DNA of 22,565 bases, from positions 1 through 22,565 of the forward strand of contig CACXHG010000060.1 of NCBI GenBank assembly GCA_902767355.1. The letters are read 5' to 3'. Positions 1 through 6,570 of the stretch are shown here, in pieces. The position numbers and the translations under genes are program-made. The notes below the pieces were generated by a model. The model ran no database searches. It worked only from the letters and a program-made list of their open reading frames with translations, and had not been told where the DNA came from. Within the stretch, counting starts at the first letter, position 1, and each line of letters begins with the position of its first letter. Source of the DNA: an uncultured Bacteroidia bacterium. GTDB taxonomy: Bacteria > Bacteroidota > Bacteroidia > Bacteroidales > UBA932.

Positions 1-82
1 CAGAAAAATAGTCGCCAAAGGGTTCTGTCTTGGAATGATATCTCCCGTCGACCGGGGAGACGGCTGTGAGCGGAGTCAGCAT
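1..82 (-). CDS. purB: Adenylosuccinate lyase, N-terminal fragment (cut by window edge)
   Basis: This is a minus-strand gene whose first 27 codons lie in the window; it starts at the ATG at 82-80 and runs off the left edge. The N-terminus reads through LTAVSPVDGRY followed by SKTEPFGDYFS, the hallmark start of adenylosuccinate lyase (family pattern LTAISPIDGRY..K...L..YFSE). The family is cytoplasmic and acts twice in purine synthesis, splitting SAICAR to AICAR and adenylosuccinate to AMP, with release of fumarate. Only the first few percent of the protein is visible, so the catalytic residues cannot be checked. A TAnnTTTG -7 box lies 21 bases upstream on the same strand. The identification rests on the N-terminal motif only, but that motif is very specific. 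Confidence 0.9.
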   Translation of the reverse strand, partial: MLTPLTAVSPVDGRYHSKTEPFGDYFS

Positions 83-103
83 AATTATTTCGTTTATGTT
101 GGG

Positions 104-111
104 CAAAGTTA
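104..111 (-). promoter_or_regulatory. -7 box of the purB promoter
   Basis: On the minus strand this reads TAACTTTG, an exact match to the Bacteroidota -7 consensus TAnnTTTG. It would start transcription near position 98 and give a leader of about 16 nt before the purB ATG at 82. A weak TTTC at about 133-136 lies 21 bases upstream and could serve as the -33 element. It abuts the oppositely directed box at 113-120. Confidence 0.6.
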
Positions 112-112
112 C

Positions 113-120
113 TAATTTTG
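113..120 (+). promoter_or_regulatory. -7 box of the phospholipase A promoter
   Basis: TAATTTTG matches TAnnTTTG. A weak -33-like TTTC lies at 88-91, 21 bases upstream. Transcription would begin near 126, only about five bases before the ATG at 131, so the mRNA would be nearly leaderless. The box faces the purB box with a single base between them. Confidence 0.55.
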
Positions 121-130
121 GCACTGATAA

Positions 131-955
131 ATGAAAAAACTTGCTCTCATAGCTGTCCTGATGCTGAGCATTCTTGGCTGTCGGACGCACAGGCTTGTCG
201 CACAGGAGCCTATGCTGTCTGTCTTCAAGGAGAATTATGTCACTGCCGGCATCCCGCTCAACGAGCGGCCCGACTGGGACACCAACGATATGACCTTTCA
301 GGTGAGCGTGAAATACAATGCGCTGCAGGATATAGGCGGCCAGCCCTGGAATATATTTCTGGGCTATACCCAGCTCTCTATATGGGATGTTTTCCGGCCG
401 TCCAACCCTTTCCGCAGCAGCATCTACATGCCGGGGCTGTATGCCTGGCACCCTTTCGGCTACGGCCCGCACGGACTTGTCAATGACATCCTTTTCGGAA
501 TCGAACACCGCTCCAACGGCTACGACGGCGAGAAGTCCCGCAGCATAGACTGCGCGTTTGTGACGTACACCCATACCTTCTGGGGGCGCCTGACCGCCCA
601 GCTTACCGGCCGCTTCGGCATAGGTTCCATCTACAACGACTTCTCGCTGGAAATGTTCAACCGCTACCAGGGCTATGCCAACATCGCTCTGTGCTATCAC
701 ACCCTGGACCGCCGCTTTATGCTGAGTGCCTCCGCCACCCCGCTTTTCGGCGGCGACATCCCGGCAAACCTTTCGGCCGAAATAGCCTTCCAGCCCTCTC
801 AATATGCCGACTGGTTTTATTTTGTGGCCCGCTATCATTATGGCTATGACGAAAACCAGCTGGACTGCGCGGTGGCCGATGTCCATCTCAAGCACATGCT
901 TCGCTTCGGCCTGGCTGTGATGCCGGGGCGCATATCCCACAAACTATGCTTCTAA
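131..955 (+). CDS. pldA: Outer-membrane phospholipase A (OMPLA/PldA family)
   Basis: The 274-residue protein has an N-terminal signal (basic start, hydrophobic 4-16; Cys17 could be a weak lipobox, but a cut near LVA-QE, residues 23-26, suits a beta-barrel better). It matches OMPLA, which hydrolyses acyl esters of phospholipids misplaced in the outer leaflet of the outer membrane. Visible family marks are LGYTQLSIW (78-85), the segment SNPFRSSIYMPGLY (91-104) and the active-site stretch H126-R-S128-N-G130 followed by SRS. His126 and Ser128 match the catalytic His142 and Ser144 of E. coli PldA. The third residue, Asn156 in E. coli, aligns with Asp140 here. The protein ends in Phe, as barrel substrates of the BAM complex usually do. 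The peptidase gene follows after 12 bases, so the two may be co-transcribed. Confidence 0.85.
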   Translation: MKKLALIAVLMLSILGCRTHRLVAQEPMLSVFKENYVTAGIPLNERPDWDTNDMTFQVSVKYNALQDIGGQPWNIFLGYTQLSIWDVFRPSNPFRSSIYMPGLYAWHPFGYGPHGLVNDILFGIEHRSNGYDGEKSRSIDCAFVTYTHTFWGRLTAQLTGRFGIGSIYNDFSLEMFNRYQGYANIALCYHTLDRRFMLSASATPLFGGDIPANLSAEIAFQPSQYADWFYFVARYHYGYDENQLDCAVADVHLKHMLRFGLAVMPGRISHKLCF

Positions 956-967
956 TTAACTGATTAT

Positions 968-2962
968 ATGAGAAAAACTACCATTATGGCATTAGCATCT
1001 GCAATCTGTGCTATTACTTTTGGCTGCGAGCGCCCCAAGCCGCAGGACGATTTCAAATACTGCCTGGACGAATTTGCCGACATAGGCGTCATCCGCTACC
1101 GTATTCCCGACTGGGAGAAACTCCCCCTGGAAGAGAAGGCCTATGCTTATTACCTGGCAGAAGCAGCAAAATATGGCCGCGACATCATCTGGGAGCAGAA
1201 TTGTGAATACAACCTGCCCATACGCAAGGCCTTGGAAACCATCATAAAGACCTATTCCGGCGACCGCGAATGTCCCGGCTGGGGCCAGTTCATGGTCTAT
1301 GCCAAGCGGGTTTTCTTCTCCAACGGCATCCATCACCACTACGGCGAGCACAAGTTTTTCCCGGAGTGCAGCCGCGAGTATATGGGCCATCTTTTCTCTT
1401 CCTGCGGGATCGAAGAAGGCGGCCTGATAGATATAATGTTCAATCCGGACATCGCCCCCTGGCGCAAATACCAGGGCACCGACCGCGACATCATCGTCGC
1501 TTCTGCAAACCATCTCTACGAGGGTGTGACCCAGGCCGAAGCCGAGAAGTTTTATGCGGATATGGAAGACCCCGCCGATCCGCGTCCTGTCTCTTACGGT
1601 CTGAACAGCAGGCTGGTGAAGACTGCCGACGGCACTCTGAAAGAGCTCAAGTACACCACCGACGGCCTCTATGGCCCGGCCCTGACCAAGATCTGCGAGA
1701 ATCTGGAAAAGGCGGCAGAAGTTGCCCCCAGCGAGCGTCAGAAGCAGATTATCGCCGACCTGGTGAGCTATTTCCGCACCGGCGACTTGCGCACCTGGGA
1801 CAAATACAATATCGAATGGGCAGAGGACACCGTCTCCAAGGTGGATTTCATCAACGGCTTCATAGAGGTTTACGGCGATCCGCTGGGCCTCAAGGGCAAC
1901 TTCGAAGCCATGGTCAATTTCAAGGACGAAGAGGCCAGCCGCCGCACCGAAATCATCAGCGGCAACGCGCAGTGGTTCGAAGACCACTCTCCCATAGACC
2001 CCCGCTTCCGCAAGAAAGAGGTCAAAGGCGTGTCGGCCAAAGTGATAAATGCGGTGGTGATTGCCGGCGACACCTATCCTTCTACGGCTATCGGCATCAA
2101 CCTGCCCAATGCTGACTGGATCCGCAAGGAGCACGGCAGCAAGAGTGTGACCATTGCCAATATCACCGCTGCCTACGACCTGGCAGCCAACGAAAAGCCC
2201 AACAGCATGCTTGCAGAGTTCGCCTGGGACGATGCCGAGAAGGAGCGCATCAAAAAGTACGGCTATATCACCGACAATCTGCACACCGACCTGCACGAAT
2301 GCCTGGGCCACGCTTCCGGGCAGTTGCTCGAAGGGACCAATCCCAACGCCCTAAAGGACTACAGTTCTACCCTGGAAGAGGCCCGCGCCGACCTGTTCGC
2401 GCTCTACTACCTGGCCGATCCCAAGCTGGTAGAACTGGGCCTGCTGGACAGCCCCGATGCCTACAAGGCAGAGTATGACACTTATATCCGCAACGGCATC
2501 TTCACCCAGTTCACCCGCATAGAGCTGGGCAAGCAGAATACCGAGGCCCACATGCAGAACCGCAAGCTGGTTGCCGACTGGTGCTTCGAAAAGGGCGCCG
2601 CCGGCAATGTGATAGAGAAGAAGGTGCGCGACGGCAAGACCTATTTCGTGATCAACGACTACGAGGCCCTGCGCGGCCTGTTCGCCCAGTTGCTGGCCGA
2701 AATCCAGCGTATCAAGAGCGAAGGCGACTACGCCGCCGGCCGCAACCTGGTGGAGACCTATGCCGTGAACATCGACCCCGAGCTACACCGCGAGGTGCTT
2801 GAGCGCTACAAGGCCCTCGACCTTAAGCCCTACCGCGGCTTCGTGAATCCCACCATCGTGCCTGTTGTCAAGGGGGGCAAGACCGTGGACTACCGCATCG
2901 AATACTGCGACGACTTCATAGCCCAGCAGCTCGAATACGGCGACAAATACGCTACGCTGTAG
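968..2962 (+). CDS. Dipeptidyl peptidase III (peptidase family M49), probably exported
   Basis: This 664-residue protein is a zinc metallopeptidase of family M49, which removes dipeptides from the N-termini of short peptides. The two family signatures are visible: HECLGH at 443-448 (zinc ligands His443 and His448, catalytic Glu444) and EEARAD at 470-475, supplying the third ligand. HECLGH, with Cys in the third position, is the variant known from the Bacteroides enzyme. The length fits the bacterial family (about 670). The N-terminus is hydrophobic at 6-19 and ends in Gly-Cys20, so it may be a lipoprotein, though Thr-Phe before the Gly is a poor lipobox. Such proteins are sometimes mislabelled 'dihydrofolate reductase' in databases. 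It lies 12 bases after the phospholipase gene, and its stop is one base from that of the convergent DUF5053 gene. Confidence 0.92.
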   Translation: MRKTTIMALASAICAITFGCERPKPQDDFKYCLDEFADIGVIRYRIPDWEKLPLEEKAYAYYLAEAAKYGRDIIWEQNCEYNLPIRKALETIIKTYSGDRECPGWGQFMVYAKRVFFSNGIHHHYGEHKFFPECSREYMGHLFSSCGIEEGGLIDIMFNPDIAPWRKYQGTDRDIIVASANHLYEGVTQAEAEKFYADMEDPADPRPVSYGLNSRLVKTADGTLKELKYTTDGLYGPALTKICENLEKAAEVAPSERQKQIIADLVSYFRTGDLRTWDKYNIEWAEDTVSKVDFINGFIEVYGDPLGLKGNFEAMVNFKDEEASRRTEIISGNAQWFEDHSPIDPRFRKKEVKGVSAKVINAVVIAGDTYPSTAIGINLPNADWIRKEHGSKSVTIANITAAYDLAANEKPNSMLAEFAWDDAEKERIKKYGYITDNLHTDLHECLGHASGQLLEGTNPNALKDYSSTLEEARADLFALYYLADPKLVELGLLDSPDAYKAEYDTYIRNGIFTQFTRIELGKQNTEAHMQNRKLVADWCFEKGAAGNVIEKKVRDGKTYFVINDYEALRGLFAQLLAEIQRIKSEGDYAAGRNLVETYAVNIDPELHREVLERYKALDLKPYRGFVNPTIVPVVKGGKTVDYRIEYCDDFIAQQLEYGDKYATL

Positions 2963-2963
2963 C

Positions 2964-3233
2964 TTATTCCACAGACAATCTGTCAGCGGCGGTGCGGAGC
3001 TTGTCTGAAAGGTCCACCAAGGCACCTTTAAGTGTGGAGAGTTCATCTCTGGTGAACCCTCCACGGCCGCCGTTGCCGTCTATCCCGTCCAGTTTGTGAT
3101 ATAGCCAAGACGGTGATTTCCCGAAATAGTCCGAGGCTATTTCGCGCCAGGTTATCTTCATATATATGTCAGACAGCAGTTGTTTGACGTCGGCATACAT
3201 CATCCGGTCGTTGCGTTTCATTATTATTTCCAT
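2964..3233 (-). CDS. DUF5053-type small helix-turn-helix-like protein
   Basis: This 89-residue protein resembles the DUF5053 family of small Bacteroidales proteins, whose function is unknown. Residues 27-48 (ITWREIASDYFGKSPSWLYH and on) look like a helix-turn-helix: one helix, a GKS turn, then a recognition-like helix. A Gly-rich link (53-59) leads to an amphipathic C-terminal helix (61-85). DNA binding is therefore an inference. The start is at 3233; Met5 (3221) is an equally possible start. It lies 11 bases after a short companion ORF and shares that ORF's promoter. It converges on the peptidase gene with one base between the stops, and no U-tract terminator separates them. The family name is recalled from sequence flavour and was not searched. 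Confidence 0.7.
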   Translation of the reverse strand: MEIIMKRNDRMMYADVKQLLSDIYMKITWREIASDYFGKSPSWLYHKLDGIDGNGGRGGFTRDELSTLKGALVDLSDKLRTAADRLSVE

Positions 3234-3244
3234 GGTCGCTGTTT

Positions 3245-3397
3245 TTACTTGTCAAACGGATAGGTTAGTTCGTCAAAGATTCTTTGGGCATAATCCAATA
3301 GCTCTGGGTAGCCATCAGGATAACTCTTTACGTAGTTTCTAATTGCTTCAATTAGGTCCACCTCCAGCTCACTCAATTCGAGTCTAATCATTTTCAT
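3245..3397 (-). CDS. Small conserved-looking ORF (50 aa) upstream of DUF5053 gene
   Basis: The minus-strand frame encodes an acidic peptide, MKMIRLELSELEVDLIEAIR then about 30 residues rich in Tyr, Pro and Asp, ending in PFDK. It ends 11 bases before the DUF5053 start, suggesting a two-gene unit. Three in-frame ATGs exist (3409, 3397, 3391). The -7 box at 3410-3417 puts the expected transcription start near 3404, downstream of the first ATG, so 3397 is preferred. Residues 5-28 form a plausible amphipathic helix. I do not recognise the family; an accessory or partner protein of the DUF5053 product is a guess from position alone. Confidence 0.55.
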   Translation of the reverse strand: MKMIRLELSELEVDLIEAIRNYVKSYPDGYPELLDYAQRIFDELTYPFDK

Positions 3398-3409
3398 ACT
3401 CAAACGCAT

Positions 3410-3440
3410 CAAAGATAATACGAATTTTTATACTATACAA
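3410..3440 (-). promoter_or_regulatory. Promoter of the small ORF-DUF5053 pair
   Basis: On the minus strand ATTG (TTG at 3440-3438) is followed by exactly 20 bases and then TATCTTTG (3417-3410), an exact TAnnTTTG box. This is the usual spacing of Bacteroidota -33/-7 elements. Transcription should start around 3404. Confidence 0.65.
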
Positions 3441-3815
3441 TTATTCGTAGTAATTATTATTTCTACGTCACCTGCCAAGATAGCGTTATCTTTGTCACAC
3501 GAAGAACCTTTTTCTCAATTTCTTGGGAATTGACGTCTGAGAACAGAAAATTTTTTTCTAAAAACGGATTGTCGTTTTTAAAAAGAGGATTGCCCTTATG
3601 TTGGCAGCGGCGGCGGATGGGATAGTACCTATTTGTGCTAAAGAGGTGTCAAGGGTTATGGCGCCAGAGGCCCTTCAGAGGCGGATTGCCTTGGTGCCAG
3701 AGGCCGTAATCAGCGTATGGTGACAAGCAAAACCTCGATGTAATCCATTATGGGCGTGCTTGCTTTGCCGCCACTTCTGCAATTGGTAGAGAATCAGATC
3801 TAAATTGCCCTACGC
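3441..3815. other. AT-richer intergenic stretch with hairpins and short repeats; no confident gene
   Basis: About 370 bases without a convincing coding region. It holds a possible plus-strand -7 box (3487-3494). Two hairpins follow: TTCTCA/TGAGAA (3512-3517 with 3538-3543, with CAATT/AATTG nested inside) and a perfect 8-bp stem TAAAAACG/CGTTTTTA with a 6-base loop (3559-3580). Repeats seen are GCCAGAGGCC at 3663-3672 and 3696-3705, and GGATTGYC at 3566, 3587 and 3683. The plus strand could encode 41 residues (3598-3723) with no clear initiation site. One minus-strand frame is open from 3747 to 3466 except for a single TGA at 3651-3649 and has no ATG. A structured small RNA, a decayed gene, or plain spacer are all possible. 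Confidence 0.4.
3487..3494 (+). promoter_or_regulatory. Possible orphan -7 box reading into the intergenic stretch
   Basis: TATCTTTG matches TAnnTTTG exactly. The only -33-like sequence, TTTC at 3460-3463, is 23 bases upstream, which is long. If active it would start an RNA near 3500 that carries the two hairpins at 3512-3543 and 3559-3580. No coding gene follows on this strand. Confidence 0.3.
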
Positions 3816-4238
3816 TTATTCCATAAAAAAGAAAAAGAAGGCGGCCCAGGCGAGGGGGATGTCGGGGGCGTGGCCGATGGTGCGGTAGGAGGCGTCCTGG
3901 ACGGTGCCGTCCTTTTTGACGTGTCCGACGGTGTGGTAGCTGGCATCTTGGATGGTGCCGTCCTTTTTGATGTGGCCTACGGTGCGATAGGATGCATCCT
4001 CGACGGTGCCGTCGTCCTTAAGATGGCCGATGGTATGGTAGGAGGCGTTCTGGACGGTGCCGTCTTTCTTTATATGGCCGATGGTGTGGTAGCCGGCATC
4101 CTGGATGGTGCCATCACTTTTGATGTGGGCCACCGTGCGATAGCCGGAGTCGGTGACGCGCTGCGCGGCGACAGGAGCGCTCTGCGCCAGCATCAGGGCA
4201 AAAAAAGCCAGCAGGCAAAAGTGTCGGATGTGTTTCAT
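3816..4238 (-). CDS. Secreted 17-residue tandem-repeat protein (5-fold beta-flower type)
   Basis: The 140-residue protein begins with a clear signal peptide (residues 1-26, cleavage near VAAQ). Residues 33-117 are five consecutive 17-residue repeats of the form Y-[RH]-T-[IV]-[AG]-H-[IVL]-K-x-D-G-T-[IV]-x-[DN]-A-[SG], then the start of a sixth (YRTIGH) and a C-terminal tail with five Phe in a row. This matches Bacteroidales proteins called 5-fold beta-flower proteins, in which each repeat makes one blade of a small closed beta structure; their role is unknown. The ATG at 4238 is chosen because it opens the signal peptide; the frame stays open further upstream, but only inside proA. It starts 11 bases after proA and is probably co-transcribed with it. 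There is no evident link to proline metabolism. Confidence 0.75.
   Translation of the reverse strand: MKHIRHFCLLAFFALMLAQSAPVAAQRVTDSGYRTVAHIKSDGTIQDAGYHTIGHIKKDGTVQNASYHTIGHLKDDGTVEDASYRTVGHIKKDGTIQDASYHTVGHVKKDGTVQDASYRTIGHAPDIPLAWAAFFFFFME
3888..4142 (-). repeat. Five tandem 51-bp coding repeats
   Basis: Five direct repeats of 51 bp encode the five 17-residue blades of the beta-flower-type protein. The units differ mostly at silent or conservative positions. Such an array could expand or contract by slippage in steps of one blade. Confidence 0.8.
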
Positions 4239-4249
4239 GACATAAGACT

Positions 4250-5494
4250 TTACCACCGTACCTGGCCTTCGCCGGTGATGAGGTACTTGTAGGTGGTGAG
4301 TTCTTCGAGGCCCATGGGGCCGCGGGCGTGGAGTTTCTGGGTGCTGATGCCGATTTCTGCACCGAGGCCGAACTGGGCGCCGTCGGTAAAGGCGGTGGAG
4401 ACATTGACATATACGCAGGCGGCATCTACAGTGCGCTGGAATTTCTCGGCGGCGGCAGAGTCCTCGGTAACGATGCATTCGCTGTGGTGCGAACCGTAGC
4501 GGTCGATATGCTCCAGGGCTTCTTCGAGACCGGAGACGGTCTTGATGCTCATTTTGTAGTCGAGCCACTCGCGGCCATAGCTCTCAGCGTCGGCCGGGAG
4601 CAGCAGCTCGGCGGGGTAGGCTCCGGAAAGGGCCGCGAGGGCTTCTTCGTCGGCATAGATGGTCACTTTGCTGTCGGCCAGGCGTTTGCAGATCTCGGGC
4701 AGGTCAGCCAGGCGGTCCCGGGCGATTATCAGGCAGTCCAGCGCGTTGCAGACGCTCACCCTGCGGGTCTTGGCATTGTAAACTATTTCCTTGCCCATGC
4801 CGGTCTTGCCTGTGGAATCGAAATAGGTGTGGCACACGCCGGCGCCGGTCTCGATGATGGGCACGGTGGCACTCTGCCGCACGAAATTGATGAGCGAAGA
4901 ACTGCCGCGCGGGATTATCAGATCGACCAGGCCGTTCGCGTGCAGCAGCTCGCCGGTAGCCTCGCGGCCTATGGGCAGCAGGGTGCAGATCTCGCGGGGC
5001 AGGCCGCCCAGAGTCAGCACATCGTGGATTACGTCGGTGATGGCGCGGTTGGAGGCGTCGGCTTCCCGCCCGCCCTTGAGCACGGCCACATTGCCGCTGC
5101 GCATGCAGAGCCCGAAGACGTCTGCGGTGACGTTCGGCCGGGCCTCATAGATGACTCCGACAACGCCGAAGGGCACGCTCACCTTGTCTATCTTCATCCC
5201 GTTGGGGCGCACACGGCTGCTCAGCACGCGGCCCAGAGGAGAGGGGAGCGCCGCCACCGAACGCATGTCGGCGGTGATGCCTGCAATGCGCTCCGGCGAG
5301 AGTTTCAGCCGGTCGTACTTGGGATCTTCGGGATCCATCTTGAACAGATCCTCCTTGTTGGCGTTCAGTATGTAGCGGGTGTTGGCGTCCAATGCGTCGG
5401 CTACTTGGAGCAGCACCTTGCTCACCATGTGGTCGCTAAGGGCCTGCAGGGCGGCGGTGGCCTCCTTGGCACGTGTCAGATACTCCTCTATCAT
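4250..5494 (-). CDS. proA: Gamma-glutamyl phosphate reductase (glutamate-5-semialdehyde dehydrogenase)
   Basis: The 414-residue protein fits the usual ProA length of about 415-420. It is the second enzyme of proline synthesis, reducing gamma-glutamyl phosphate with NADPH to glutamate-5-semialdehyde in the cytoplasm. Family marks are VSVPFGVVGVIYEARPNVT (105-123), the glycine-rich LKGGREA (139-145), IIPRGSSSLI (193-202) and the catalytic segment VCNALD with Cys249. Its ATG overlaps the proB stop by four bases (5491-5494), which points to translational coupling and to delivery of the unstable acyl phosphate from kinase to reductase. No frameshift or missing key residue was seen. Confidence 0.97.
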   Translation of the reverse strand: MIEEYLTRAKEATAALQALSDHMVSKVLLQVADALDANTRYILNANKEDLFKMDPEDPKYDRLKLSPERIAGITADMRSVAALPSPLGRVLSSRVRPNGMKIDKVSVPFGVVGVIYEARPNVTADVFGLCMRSGNVAVLKGGREADASNRAITDVIHDVLTLGGLPREICTLLPIGREATGELLHANGLVDLIIPRGSSSLINFVRQSATVPIIETGAGVCHTYFDSTGKTGMGKEIVYNAKTRRVSVCNALDCLIIARDRLADLPEICKRLADSKVTIYADEEALAALSGAYPAELLLPADAESYGREWLDYKMSIKTVSGLEEALEHIDRYGSHHSECIVTEDSAAAEKFQRTVDAACVYVNVSTAFTDGAQFGLGAEIGISTQKLHARGPMGLEELTTYKYLITGEGQVRW

Positions 5495-6570
5495 GGCTGT
5501 TCTATGTATAAATAGTCGTAGTGTACAAATTCTTTAGCCTGCTGGCGCCCCATCATTTCCTGCGCCGTGGCGGCATCGTAGTTGGCCTTGCCCACGGCGA
5601 TGGTGCGGCCGTCCGGGGCGAGTATGTTCACAAGGTCGTCCTTTTCAAAATCTCCCTCCACGGCTGTGATTCCCACGGGGAGCAGCGAAGTGGCGCTGCC
5701 GCCCAGCAGGGCTTCGGCCGCGCCCTGGTTGATGGTCACGCTGCCGCGCGCAAAGCCGCCGCTGTGGGCAATCCACATCTTTACGCCCGAGATGGGCTTG
5801 GCTCCGGCCAGGAAAAGAGTGTAGGGAAGATTTCGGCTGCCGGAAGCGATCACCGGCAGGATATTATCCCGCTTGCCGCAGGCAATCGCCACCGGGATGC
5901 CTTCCTGGGCTACCTTGCGGGCCACGGCATACTTGGTGTGCATCCCTCCGCGGCCGCGTGAGGATTTGGTGTTCCTTATGAATTTTGCGGCAAAATCACT
6001 GCCGCACGGAATCTCGCTGACCAGTTCGCTGCCGGCCTCGCTGGGCGCGCCGGTATATATGCCGTCCACATTGGAGAGGATTATCAGCAGCCGCACGTCC
6101 ATCATGGTGGCGATGAAGCCCGAGAGTTCGTCGTTGTCGGTGAACATCAGCTCCGTGAGCGAGATGGTGTCGTTCTCGTTGACGATGGGTATCACGCCGC
6201 AGGAGAGCATCACCTCCATGCAGTGCTTCTGGTTGAGGTAATAGTGGCGGGTGGAGAAATTCTCCTTGGTGGTGAGCACCTGTCCGCAGCACAGGCCGCG
6301 CTCTTTGAACAGCTGGTAATAGGTGTGCATCAGCTTGGTCTGGCCCACGGCAGAGAAAAGCTGCCGCTGGGATACCGGGTCCAGGCGGGCCTCCGGGTGC
6401 AGCTCATCGCGCCCGCTGGCCACGGCGCCGGAGGAGATGATTATCACCTCGGTGCCGCCTGCGCGCAACTCGCACACCTGGTCCACCAGGGCCGAGATGC
6501 GGGTAAAGTCGATGCTCCCGTCGCTGCGGGTGAGCACGTTGGAACCTATTTTGACGGCTATCCTGTCCAT
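5491..6570 (-). CDS. proB: Glutamate 5-kinase
   Basis: This is the first enzyme of proline synthesis, phosphorylating glutamate with ATP. The 359 residues comprise an amino-acid-kinase domain (about 1-255; starts VKIGSNVL, then IISSGAVASGRDEL at 45-58, NENDTIS near 150 and a conserved GRGGMHTK segment) and a C-terminal PUA domain (about 270-350). That two-domain form is the E. coli type, in which the kinase is subject to proline feedback inhibition; inhibition here is inferred from the family. The start codon follows directly after the proC stop with no gap, and the end overlaps proA, so the three genes form one operon. Confidence 0.97.
   Translation of the reverse strand: MDRIAVKIGSNVLTRSDGSIDFTRISALVDQVCELRAGGTEVIIISSGAVASGRDELHPEARLDPVSQRQLFSAVGQTKLMHTYYQLFKERGLCCGQVLTTKENFSTRHYYLNQKHCMEVMLSCGVIPIVNENDTISLTELMFTDNDELSGFIATMMDVRLLIILSNVDGIYTGAPSEAGSELVSEIPCGSDFAAKFIRNTKSSRGRGGMHTKYAVARKVAQEGIPVAIACGKRDNILPVIASGSRNLPYTLFLAGAKPISGVKMWIAHSGGFARGSVTINQGAAEALLGGSATSLLPVGITAVEGDFEKDDLVNILAPDGRTIAVGKANYDAATAQEMMGRQQAKEFVHYDYLYIEQP

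Noticed and set aside
41..60. Inverted repeat TCTCCC/GGGAGA as a terminator or riboswitch stem
   Set aside because: It lies within the purB coding start on the minus strand, has no following U-tract, and encodes the conserved SPVDGRY motif.
2971..2983. ACAGA/TCTGT hairpin as a terminator between the convergent peptidase and DUF5053 genes
   Set aside because: The stem is only 5 bp, has no U-tract on either strand and falls within the 3' end of the DUF5053 coding sequence.
3598..3723. Plus-strand 41-aa ORF as a confident gene
   Set aside because: It has no clear initiation signal or recognisable motif, and the region is repetitive and open in both directions. It is noted only in the intergenic description.
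3888..4142. Tandem 51-bp repeats as a CRISPR array
   Set aside because: The repeats are contiguous with no spacers and encode 17-residue protein blades in frame with a signal peptide.
4239..4568. Upstream extension of the beta-flower protein to 250 residues
   Set aside because: The extra 110 residues lie in a shadow frame of proA and are Arg/Pro-rich. The signal peptide starts cleanly at the ATG at 4238.
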